From the NCBI GenBank assembly GCA_947459855.1, contig CANHFL010000004.1, positions 1-14,477 on the forward strand: 14,477 nucleotides of DNA, given 5' to 3'. This DNA is from Planctomycetaceae bacterium. GTDB lineage: Bacteria > Planctomycetota > Phycisphaerae > Phycisphaerales > SM1A02. Of this stretch, positions 7,162-13,456 are shown piece after piece. Each line of letters opens with the position of its first letter. The first letter of the stretch is position 1. The translations under genes and the position numbers were made by a program. The notes under the pieces are model-generated. The model saw only the letters and a program-made list of their open reading frames with translations, did no database searches and was not told the origin of the DNA.

Positions 7162-9270
7162 TCAGAAGAGGCCCGGGCCGTCGGGCTTGGCCTTGCGGCC
7201 GGCCGCCTTCGCGGCGCGGGCGCGGAGTTCCTCGCGGGCGGCGTCGACCTTCGCGGGCCTCGCCGTGCGGGCCGGGGCGTCGGCCGCGGCCTTGGTGCCC
7301 TTGCCGGCGGGCGCCTTGCCGCCGCGCGTGCGCTTCGCCGGTTCGGCCTCGGGCGGCGCCGCCACGGCCGGGGGCAGGCCGCCGGAGATCGGGGCGATCG
7401 CGTCCGGGACGACGATCACGCCCTCCTCGTCCATCGGCTCGTCCTTCACCACCTTGCCGTCCTCGTCCAGCACCTGGTCGGCCACCGCGGTGCGCGCGCG
7501 GGCCTGCTCCAGGAGCGCCGCGTAGATCTTCTTCGGGTCGTCGCCGGTGATGGCGTTGATGGCCTTGGAGATCTCGCCGATGTAGCGCTCGAAGACGTCA
7601 CGGCGCTCGCCCTCGCGGCGCATCTTCTGGCGCTTGCGGAGATACGTGCCCAGCTTGCGACCGCACTCCATGAGCGCCAGCTTCATCTCCTTGCGGATCT
7701 CGTCGTAGTCGGCGATCGCCTCCTTGCTCTCGCTGGTGAACGGGACCCACACGCTGGCCATGTGGATCATGATCACCAGCGGCCCCACGGGCAGGCCGCC
7801 GCGCGGATGCTGGAGGTTGTAGTTCTTCCACGGGGTCTCGGTGACCGCCTTGAAGCTGGAGCACGCGCTCTGCTGGAAGAGCAGCGGCACGCGGTTCGCG
7901 AAGCGGATGACGCGCGCGGCCTCGTCGCCGGGCAGCTCCCCGCCGAACGCGATCGCGGCCTCGATCTGGAACGGGCGGCCGCGGTAGACCTCGGCCGAGC
8001 GGCTGGACGCGGAGTAGAACTCGGCGCGCACGCCCTTCAGCATGCCGGCCAGCAGCTGGCGCACGCCGATCGGCGCCAGGCAGTCGGTGGGCGGCGGGGC
8101 CAGCTTGGCGTCCTGGAAGACCTTGTAGAGCTTCTCGGCCTGCGGGGGCTCGATGTCGCCGGCCTTGGCGCGGCTCGACACGCCGATCGCCTCGCACATC
8201 TGGCTGGCGGTCGACGCGCTGACGCGGCAGAAGCGCTCCTGCAGGAAGTTGTAGAGCGTGCCGCCCTTCTCGGCCAGCTCGTAGTCCTTCAGCATCTGCA
8301 GCAGGATGCCCAGCTCGATGCCCTTCGGGTGCGGCTGGATCTCCTTCGTCTCGGGCGGCAGTTCCTGCACGCCGCGCGGGTAGACGATCACGCCGTTGGT
8401 CTCGGTGGTCACCTTCGCCTTGGCGGCGGCGCCGGCCTCGGCCACGGCCAGCACGTCGGGCTCCTCGTCCTCGGTGACGCGCGAGGGCGGCACGAAGACG
8501 ATCCGCGCGTGCGGGTTGGCGATGGCGGTGAGTTCCAGGAACTCGTCCACGCTGCCGCGGCCGCGCTGGTACTTGCCGTCCAGCTCGATGCTGACGCTGG
8601 TGCCGGTGGGGAACTCCTCGGACGTCAGGAACCCGCCCTGCTCCGCCAGCGCGCGCGTGCCGGAACTGAGTTCGCGGAAGCGCACCGGCGGGAACTCCTT
8701 GACCTCCTTGTCGAAGGTGACCTCGGCGCGGTTGGTCTTCGTGTTCATCGCCAGCTCGATGTGGTGCGTCGGCTGGCCGGCCTTGGGCTTCGTGAAGATG
8801 GTCATCGGGCGGCCCGTGGTGATCAGGCCGTACATGCCCGCCGCGCTGATGCCGATGCCCTGCTGGCCACGGCTCATCTTCAGGCGGTGGAACTTGGAGC
8901 CGTAGAGCAGGCGGCCGAAGATGTTCTCGACCTGCTTGCGCACGATGCCCGGGCCGTTGTCGATCACGGTGACGCGGTAGCGGCTGCTCTTGGCGGTGGC
9001 CGGGCGGTTGGGCTCGAGGTCCTCGACGATGACCGCGATCTCCGGCAGGATGCCGGCTTCCTCGCAGGCGTCGAGCGAGTTGTCGACGGCCTCCTTGATC
9101 GTGGTCAGCATCGCCTTGCGCGGGTTGTCGAACCCGAGCAGGTGGCGGTTCTTGGCGAAGAACTCGCTGACGGAGATGTCGCGCTGGCGCGCGGCCATCG
9201 CCTCGGCGTCCACCCGGGGGGCGGTCTTCTTCTTGCGGGGTTCAGCCGTTGCGGCTTCCTTGGCTGCCAT
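7162..9270 (-). CDS. top6B: DNA topoisomerase VI subunit B (GHKL ATPase)
   Basis: This ATPase subunit dimerises on ATP binding and drives strand passage by the A subunit. It has 702 residues, longer than archaeal versions of about 530. GHKL motifs are intact: N-box EAVDNSLDA with N64, G1 DNGPGI (104-109) and G2 GQQGIGIS (135-142). A helix-turn-helix-like middle segment (about 335-380) follows, then the transducer with the switch-lysine loop FTSESKEAIA (K516). It differs from compact archaeal forms in an acidic/Ala-rich insertion (about 266-290) and a C-terminal tail (about 611-702). The tail is rich in Ala, Lys, Arg and Pro and is probably disordered and DNA-binding. The start is placed at 9270, not the in-frame ATG at 9288. 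A full AAGGAGG (9275-9281 on the minus strand) sits four bases before 9270, and the upstream ATG would put that site inside the gene. Confidence 0.95.
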   Translation of the reverse strand: MAAKEAATAEPRKKKTAPRVDAEAMAARQRDISVSEFFAKNRHLLGFDNPRKAMLTTIKEAVDNSLDACEEAGILPEIAVIVEDLEPNRPATAKSSRYRVTVIDNGPGIVRKQVENIFGRLLYGSKFHRLKMSRGQQGIGISAAGMYGLITTGRPMTIFTKPKAGQPTHHIELAMNTKTNRAEVTFDKEVKEFPPVRFRELSSGTRALAEQGGFLTSEEFPTGTSVSIELDGKYQRGRGSVDEFLELTAIANPHARIVFVPPSRVTEDEEPDVLAVAEAGAAAKAKVTTETNGVIVYPRGVQELPPETKEIQPHPKGIELGILLQMLKDYELAEKGGTLYNFLQERFCRVSASTASQMCEAIGVSSRAKAGDIEPPQAEKLYKVFQDAKLAPPPTDCLAPIGVRQLLAGMLKGVRAEFYSASSRSAEVYRGRPFQIEAAIAFGGELPGDEAARVIRFANRVPLLFQQSACSSFKAVTETPWKNYNLQHPRGGLPVGPLVIMIHMASVWVPFTSESKEAIADYDEIRKEMKLALMECGRKLGTYLRKRQKMRREGERRDVFERYIGEISKAINAITGDDPKKIYAALLEQARARTAVADQVLDEDGKVVKDEPMDEEGVIVVPDAIAPISGGLPPAVAAPPEAEPAKRTRGGKAPAGKGTKAAADAPARTARPAKVDAAREELRARAAKAAGRKAKPDGPGLF

Positions 9271-9274
9271 CTGG

Positions 9275-9281
9275 CCTCCTT
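9275..9281 (-). promoter_or_regulatory. Shine-Dalgarno sequence fixing the top6B start
   Basis: AAGGAGG on the minus strand, four bases before the ATG at 9270, is the strongest ribosome-binding site in the window. It decides against the in-frame ATG 18 bases further upstream. Confidence 0.85.
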
Positions 9282-9396
9282 GCGTCAACTCAGGCGGGCA
9301 TGGCGGCCCGCCGCGGGCGGCGCACCCTCCTTGGGGCGCCGGGCCGCGTACGGTAGCAGGATCGGCCGAAAGGCCCGGCGATCAGGCCATTTTCGC

Positions 9397-9402
9397 TATA
9401 CT
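9397..9402 (+). promoter_or_regulatory. Candidate -10 element for ndk
   Basis: TATACT lies 30 bases before the ndk ATG, at the end of the locally AT-rich CATTTTCGCTATACT. No good -35 hexamer is found 16-18 bases upstream, where the sequence is GC-only. Transcription from here would leave a leader of about 24 bases containing CGGAG at 9421-9425. Confidence 0.45.
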
Positions 9403-9432
9403 CGCCCCCTTACCCCCAACCGGAGACACCCC

Positions 9433-9903
9433 ATGGAAACCAGCCTGATCATCCTCAAGCCCGACGCCGTCCAGCGCGGCCTCATGGGCCGCATCATCAG
9501 CCGCTTCGAAGAGAAGGGCCTGCAGATCGTCGGCGCCAAGCTCATGCAGATCACCCCGGAGCTGGCCGCCCAGCACTACAAGGACCACGCCTCGAAGGGC
9601 TTCTACCCCGGCCTGGTCAAGTTCATGACCTCCAGCCCGGTCCTGGTGCTGGCCATCCGCGGCAACGGCGCGATCGCCATCTGCCGCAGCATGATGGGCG
9701 CGACCTTCGGCTCCAAGGCAGCCGGCGGCACGATCCGCGGCGATTTCGGCGTCTCGAACAGCTTCAACCTGATCCACGGCTCGGACGGCCCCGAGGCCGC
9801 CGCCCGCGAGCTGGGCCTGTTCTTCAAGGCCGGCGAGGTGCTGGACTGGAAGCGCGCCGGCGACGCCTGGATCTACGACCTGTCCAGCGGCACGCCGGAG
9901 TGA
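9433..9903 (+). CDS. ndk: Nucleoside diphosphate kinase
   Basis: This enzyme transfers the gamma-phosphate of ATP to other nucleoside diphosphates through a phosphohistidine, balancing cytoplasmic NTP and dNTP pools. The protein has 156 residues, slightly longer than the usual 140-150. The N-terminal LIILKPDAVQRGLMGRII contains the conserved Lys9. MMGATFGSKAAGGTIRGDFG and NLIHGSDGPEAA follow, with the active-site histidine at 115. SDGP replaces the more usual SDSP. The ATG at 9433 has CGGAG seven bases upstream. It is divergent from top6B across about 160 bases and ends in a strong terminator, so it is probably a single-gene unit. Confidence 0.97.
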   Translation: METSLIILKPDAVQRGLMGRIISRFEEKGLQIVGAKLMQITPELAAQHYKDHASKGFYPGLVKFMTSSPVLVLAIRGNGAIAICRSMMGATFGSKAAGGTIRGDFGVSNSFNLIHGSDGPEAAARELGLFFKAGEVLDWKRAGDAWIYDLSSGTPE

Positions 9904-9935
9904 CCCCGGCCGAACCGCGGCTCCCGTGAACCTGC

Positions 9936-9971
9936 CGATCGCCCCTCCCAGCGAGGGGCGATCGCGCTTTT
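9936..9971 (+). terminator. Intrinsic terminator after ndk
   Basis: A perfect 12-bp stem, CGATCGCCCCTC (9936-9947) with GAGGGGCGATCG (9953-9964), closes a CCAGC loop and is followed by CGCTTTT. It begins 32 bases after the ndk stop. It separates ndk from the sigma-factor gene and argues against the extended upstream start for the latter. Confidence 0.88.
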
Positions 9972-10075
9972 GGGGGACCCGTCCCGTGGCAGCCGCCCGG
10001 CCGGCTGGCGTATCGATGCGCACCCGAACCCGATGCCGGCCCGGGCCACCCTCGATGTCCATGAGTATGGGGGCT

Positions 10076-10111
10076 CGTGTTGGGTCACCCCATCACCCGA
10101 CCACGGAGGAG
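10076..10111 (+). other. Hairpin next to an unpaired GGAGGAG in the sigma-factor leader
   Basis: CGTG-TTGGGT (10076-10085) can pair with ACCCGA-C-CACG (10095-10105), about ten base pairs with one bulge and one wobble around a nine-base loop. The purine run GGAGGAG (10105-10111) follows directly. It looks like a Shine-Dalgarno, yet no ATG, GTG or TTG start lies at normal distance in any useful frame. It may be a remnant or an operator, or chance. Confidence 0.3.
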
Positions 10112-10116
10112 TGTCT

Positions 10117-10122
10117 TATAAC
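10117..10122 (+). promoter_or_regulatory. Candidate -10 element for the sigma-factor gene
   Basis: TATAAC sits at the start of the most AT-rich stretch in the neighbourhood (about 10114-10180). It would give a transcript starting near 10129, with a leader of about 70 bases. No sigma-70 -35 hexamer is visible at the proper distance, so a different sigma factor or an activator may be involved. Confidence 0.35.
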
Positions 10123-10198
10123 TCGTTCAATCTCGTCTGAATCTGAATCGAACGACCCGCGAAGAGAGTCGTACCTCTTGCCGGAGATCACCCCCGCC

Positions 10199-11170
10199 AT
10201 GCCCACCACGATCCGAAAGCCCATGCCTCGCCTGAGCCTGTCGGCCGCCGAACGGGCCACGATCGCCGAGATCCTGGCCGAGCCCGTGGAGTTCATGGAC
10301 CACCCCGACTTCCACAAGGCGGGCGCCGAGAAGCGCATCTTCGAAGATGCCCCGACGGTGCCGCTGCCGGACGTCGGCTGGTACCGCCCGCTGATGGACG
10401 ACGTGACCGGCAAGGCCGACGCACAGCCCCGGCGCGCCAGCAGCGTGCTGCTGACGGCCGCGCAGGAGCGCGTGATCTTCATGCAGTTCAACTTCGCCCG
10501 CTGGCGCATGAACGTGCTTCGCAAGCGCGTCGGCGCACGCGTGCCGGACGCCGCGACCGCGCACGACCTGCTGCGCTGGCACCGCACCGCGAAGCGCCTG
10601 CGCGAGCAGATCGCCGAGACGAACCTGGCGCTGGTGCTGGCGATGGCCAAGCGCGTGCGCATCGGCGAGAACGAGTTCGGCGACCTGATCAGCGAGGGCA
10701 ACATGGCCCTCATGCGCTCGGTCGACAAGTTCGACTGCGGGCGCGGCTTCAAGTTCAGCACCTACGCCTGCCGCGCGATCCTGAAGGCGTTCAGCCGCCA
10801 TGGAATCAAGCTGGCGAAGCACCGGCAGCGGTTCCCCACGGAGTTCGACCCGGAGCTCGAGCGGTCGAACCACTCCGAGATGCGCCGGGAGACGGCCCGG
10901 CAGGAGAGCGCGGCGGAGCTGCGCTTCATCGTCGAGTCGAACCGCGCCGAGCTGAGCGACGTCGAGCGCGAGGTGATCGAGCAGCGCTTCGGGCTGGACC
11001 GTCCGTTCATCGACCGCCAGCCCACGCTGGAGCAGGTCGGCCGCACGATGGGCGTGACCAAGGAGCGCGTGCGCCAGATCCAGAACCGGGCGCTCGAGAA
11101 GATCCGCCTGGCCATCGAGGGCGTCAAGCACCCGTCTGAGGTCGTCGACGCCCGCACGAGCGTCAACTGA
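10199..11170 (+). CDS. Sigma-70 family RNA polymerase sigma factor (group 2/3-like)
   Basis: This is a promoter-recognition subunit of RNA polymerase with 323 residues. Region 2 is clear at about 139-200: NLALVLAMAKRV, FGDLISEGNMALMRSVDKFD and the RGFKFSTYACRAILKAFSRH segment for -10 melting and recognition. Region 4 is at about 251-305: LSDVEREVIEQRFGLD and the helix-turn-helix GVTKERVRQIQNRALEKIR for -35 contact. The connecting region 3 is short. The N-terminal part, about 110 residues, has only loose similarity to region 1.2. Both the region 2.4 and 4.2 cores are RpoD-like rather than ECF-like. It is therefore an alternative factor close to the primary one. ATG 10199 is preceded by CCGGAG 12 bases away. 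The open frame extends upstream through the ndk terminator, but codon use there is unlike the gene, so the longer form is rejected. The start remains moderately uncertain. Confidence 0.9.
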   Translation: MPTTIRKPMPRLSLSAAERATIAEILAEPVEFMDHPDFHKAGAEKRIFEDAPTVPLPDVGWYRPLMDDVTGKADAQPRRASSVLLTAAQERVIFMQFNFARWRMNVLRKRVGARVPDAATAHDLLRWHRTAKRLREQIAETNLALVLAMAKRVRIGENEFGDLISEGNMALMRSVDKFDCGRGFKFSTYACRAILKAFSRHGIKLAKHRQRFPTEFDPELERSNHSEMRRETARQESAAELRFIVESNRAELSDVEREVIEQRFGLDRPFIDRQPTLEQVGRTMGVTKERVRQIQNRALEKIRLAIEGVKHPSEVVDARTSVN

Positions 11171-11180
11171 CGCCGCGAAC

Positions 11181-11223
11181 GGCGCGCCGCCGCCGGATCA
11201 CCCCGCCCGGCGAGCGGCGCGCC
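11181..11223 (+). other. Long hairpin between convergent sigma-factor and transporter genes
   Basis: GGCGCGCCGCCGCCGG (11181-11196) pairs with CCGGCG-A-GCGGCGCGCC (11207-11223). This makes a 16-bp stem with one bulged A and a ten-base loop. It lies ten bases after the sigma-factor stop and overlaps the last codons of the convergent transporter gene. No T-run follows on either strand, so it may be a Rho-aided or U-tract-independent transcript end serving both genes. Confidence 0.5.
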
Positions 11224-12454
11224 ATGCCATGGCGGCGATCGTCGCGGTCACGCCGGCGTGCAGGCACGCGAACAGCACGATGACGGACGAGTAGTCCCGG
11301 TAGGTCGGCTCGCCCGGGCCGCCCAGCGCGGAGACCAGCACGATCGAGAGCGTGGTGCCGGCGAAGAAGCCCAGGTCGCCCGCCGCGCGGAACGAGCCGA
11401 GCGCGACCGTGGAACCGCCGCTCTCGGCGGCCAGCGCCAGCGAACTGGCGAAGAGCGCGGCCGCGGAGAGCCCCACCGCCACCATCGCGACGGCCAGCAT
11501 CGCCTGGCTGCCCGCCGCGAACGGGATGCACGCGAACGCCACCGCGTAGCCGGCGCCCGCCACCAGCCGGACGCGGAGGCTTCCCACGCGGTCGCAGAGC
11601 GCTCCGGCGGGTCCCGTGCCGATCGCCATGAGGAGGAGCGGCAGGCCGATCAGCCACCCGCGCTGCCCCGACGTGTAGCCCAGGAAGCCGGCGAGCACGA
11701 TCGGAAGCGTGCCCGTGATCAGTCCGCCCGTCGCACGGTCGACGAAGGCCATCGCGCAGCTCCACGCGAAGGGCCGTGGGCGGTCATCGAGCGCGCCGTG
11801 GGGGACCGCGCCGGCGTGCGACTCGCCGGTGGCCGCGGCGGGAGATGCCTCGGGCTCGCGCGCCTCGACGTCGGTGAGGACGCGCCGCGCCACGAACGCG
11901 CCGAAGGCGACCAGCACGCCCGCCAGCGCCGAGACGCCGAAGACGGCCATGGCCACGTCGCCGGACGATGCCGGGTCGGCGCCCGAGCGCTGCGCGGCGG
12001 CGATGCCGCCGACCACCGCGCCGCCGCCAAGTCCCAGCAGGAGCGGCGTGGACGCGTAGCCCAGGCCGCGCGCCGCGTGGGCACCGCTCTGCCGCCGCAC
12101 CAGGTCGAACAGCGCCGCGAAGACCACCACGTCGGTGACGCCCTCGATGCCCCGGACCACCAGGCTCGGCACGAAACCGATCGGGGCGGCCAGCACGACC
12201 AGCAGGGCCGCGTCCAGGAGCGACGCCGCCACCAGGATCGCGACCGCGCCCATCCGCCGGCGGGCCCAGACCAGCGCGGGGATCGCAAGCAGCGCACCCA
12301 CCAGGTTGAAGGCCATGAAGACCTGCGCCTGGCGGGCCGAGACGCCGTACCGGTCGACGAACAGTTCCTTGAGCACCGGCGCCGCCATCGTGTCGGGCAT
12401 GGCCGACAGGAAGAGCAGGATCGAGAGGAACAACGAGCCGGAGAGGCGGCGCAC
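11198..12454 (-). CDS. Major facilitator superfamily transporter
   Basis: This is a secondary transporter of the inner membrane with about 418 residues. I see two halves of roughly six hydrophobic segments each. They are joined by a polar Ala/Glu/Pro-rich loop ([19 protein letters not shown] onward, about residues 198-230). MFS-type short basic loops occur after segment 2 (WARRRMG) and in the matching place of the second half ([16 protein letters not shown]), where the pattern resembles motif A. No substrate-specific motif was recognised; drug efflux, sugar or nucleobase transport are all possible. The GTG at 12454 puts a short basic N-terminus (VRRLSG) just before the first membrane segment. 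An ATG at 12559 would add 35 Cys/Pro/Arg-rich residues and overlap the divergent CoA-transferase start, so it is disfavoured. It converges on the sigma-factor gene with 27 bases between stops. Confidence 0.82.
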   Translation of the reverse strand: MRRLSGSLFLSILLFLSAMPDTMAAPVLKELFVDRYGVSARQAQVFMAFNLVGALLAIPALVWARRRMGAVAILVAASLLDAALLVVLAAPIGFVPSLVVRGIEGVTDVVVFAALFDLVRRQSGAHAARGLGYASTPLLLGLGGGAVVGGIAAAQRSGADPASSGDVAMAVFGVSALAGVLVAFGAFVARRVLTDVEAREPEASPAAATGESHAGAVPHGALDDRPRPFAWSCAMAFVDRATGGLITGTLPIVLAGFLGYTSGQRGWLIGLPLLLMAIGTGPAGALCDRVGSLRVRLVAGAGYAVAFACIPFAAGSQAMLAVAMVAVGLSAAALFASSLALAAESGGSTVALGSFRAAGDLGFFAGTTLSIVLVSALGGPGEPTYRDYSSVIVLFACLHAGVTATIAAMAWRAARRAG

Positions 12455-12461
12455 GGCACGA

Positions 12462-12467
12462 AGCCTA
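12462..12467 (-). promoter_or_regulatory. Candidate -10 element (TAGGCT) for the transporter
   Basis: Reading the minus strand, TAGGCT matches the TANNNT form and ends seven bases before the proposed GTG at 12454, which has no Shine-Dalgarno. The spacing suits a leaderless transcript, as with the carboxyltransferase gene. It is a weak pattern that depends on the start choice. Confidence 0.25.
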
Positions 12468-12480
12468 TCCGTGCGACGGC

Positions 12481-12486
12481 TACACT
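12481..12486 (+). promoter_or_regulatory. Candidate -10 element for the CoA-transferase gene
   Basis: TACACT, the same hexamer as in the rpsO promoter, lies 59 bases before the ATG in the 91-base gap between divergent genes. No clear -35 is seen 16-18 bases upstream. Confidence 0.35.
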
Positions 12487-12545
12487 TCCCGGCCCCGCAG
12501 GGCGCCGCATGGGCGGCGGCAGGCGGGCCACGAGGGCACCCCACC

Positions 12546-13247
12546 ATGGCCGTGAACAAGGTCTATCCCGACGCGACCGCCGCACTCCAGGGAGTCGTCC
12601 GGGACGGCATGACCGTCGCCCTCGGCGGCTTCGGCCTATGCGGCATCCCGGAATCGCTGATCCTGGCGCTGCGCGACTCGGGCGCCACCGGCCTGACCTG
12701 CGTCTCGAACAACGCCGGCGTGGACGACTGGGGCCTGGGCCTGCTGCTCAAGACCCGGCAGATCCGCAAGATGATCTCGAGCTACGTCGGCGAGAATGCG
12801 GAATTCGAGCGGCAGTTCATGAGCGGCGAGCTGGAACTGGAGTTCACGCCGCAGGGCACGCTGGCCGAGCGCATGCGCGCCGGCGGCGCCGGGATCGCGG
12901 GCTTCTACACCAAGACGGGCGTCGGGACGGTGGTCGCCGAGGGCAAGCCGCACGCGGACTTCGACGGCGAGACCTTCGTGCTGGAGCGCGGGATCCGCGC
13001 CGACCTCTCGCTGGTCCACGCCTGGAAGGCCGACCGCGCCGGCAACCTGGTGTTCCGCAAGACGGCCCGCAACTTCAACCCGATGGCAGCGACCTGCGGC
13101 AAGGTCACCGTGGCCGAGGTCGAGGAACTGGTTGAGACCGGCTCCATCGACCCGGACCAGGTCCACGTTCCCGGCATCTACGTGCACCGGATCGTGGTCG
13201 GGACGCCGCAGAAGCGCATCGAGCAGCGGACCGTGACCCCGGGCTGA
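12546..13247 (+). CDS. scoA: 3-oxoacid CoA-transferase subunit A
   Basis: Subunit A of a heteromeric succinyl-CoA:3-ketoacid (or acetate:acetoacetate) CoA-transferase exchanges CoA between acids during ketone-body use. The protein has 233 residues, the normal length. It carries the signature [10 protein letters not shown] (27-36), [15 protein letters not shown] (54-68), [11 protein letters not shown] (80-90), and the C-terminal [14 protein letters not shown]. The pattern [18 protein letters not shown] is closer to the SCOT-type ScoA than to acetate AtoD, but the substrate is not settled. The ATG at 12546 has GAGGG nine bases upstream. The catalytic glutamate of this enzyme class is in subunit B. 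The B gene normally follows directly, but here the next gene is an unrelated exported protein. The B subunit must therefore be elsewhere, or this protein works with another partner. Confidence 0.93.
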   Translation: MAVNKVYPDATAALQGVVRDGMTVALGGFGLCGIPESLILALRDSGATGLTCVSNNAGVDDWGLGLLLKTRQIRKMISSYVGENAEFERQFMSGELELEFTPQGTLAERMRAGGAGIAGFYTKTGVGTVVAEGKPHADFDGETFVLERGIRADLSLVHAWKADRAGNLVFRKTARNFNPMAATCGKVTVAEVEELVETGSIDPDQVHVPGIYVHRIVVGTPQKRIEQRTVTPG

Positions 13248-13360
13248 TCGGCGGAACGTCCGGATCGAGTTATTGTGCCGTTCGGGATTGAACCGGCCCC
13301 GGTCGGGCCACGTCCGGACCGATTGCTTGCGATAGTCGGCCTGCTCGCGCGTTCGGCCCT

Positions 13361-13377
13361 CGCGGCGCCCCGCCGCG
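13361..13377 (+). other. GC hairpin downstream of scoA
   Basis: CGCGGCG (13361-13367) pairs perfectly with CGCCGCG (13371-13377) around three bases, 113 bases after the scoA stop. No T-run follows. It is a possible transcript-end or leader structure between scoA and the exported-protein gene; no firm promoter was seen in the 209-base gap. Confidence 0.3.
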
Positions 13378-13456
13378 GGAACCCCCGCGCAGGGCCACAA
13401 TTGCGGTTCACGGCCCGCGGGCCGGCGACGAACCGATGATGGAGAGACAGTCACCC

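Noticed and set aside
6137..7525. Plus-strand open frame opposite top6A and top6B
   Set aside because: The composition is typical of an antisense shadow (RDLLGALDVVLGEVDLDR and similar), and it spans the junction of two well-supported genes.
9364..9375. GGCC-GAAA-GGCC mini-hairpin upstream of ndk
   Set aside because: The four-base-pair stem is too short to call a feature, although the loop is of GNRA type.
7762..9432. Extended N-terminus of ndk running back through top6B
   Set aside because: Ndk begins exactly at the ATG at 9433 with its own ribosome-binding site; the upstream part is antisense to top6B.
9926..10198. N-terminal extension of the sigma factor
   Set aside because: It would pass through the ndk terminator, and its codon use (ATA, TCA, CTT, TCT) is unlike the gene. 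ATG 10199 is preferred.
12135..12545. 137-residue upstream extension of scoA
   Set aside because: It overlaps the transporter on the other strand, and CoA-transferase homology begins at the ATG at 12546.
11258..13135. Long plus-strand open frame across the transporter and scoA
   Set aside because: It is Arg/Asp/His-rich without domains and is in the wrong frame for scoA, which is fully conserved in another frame.
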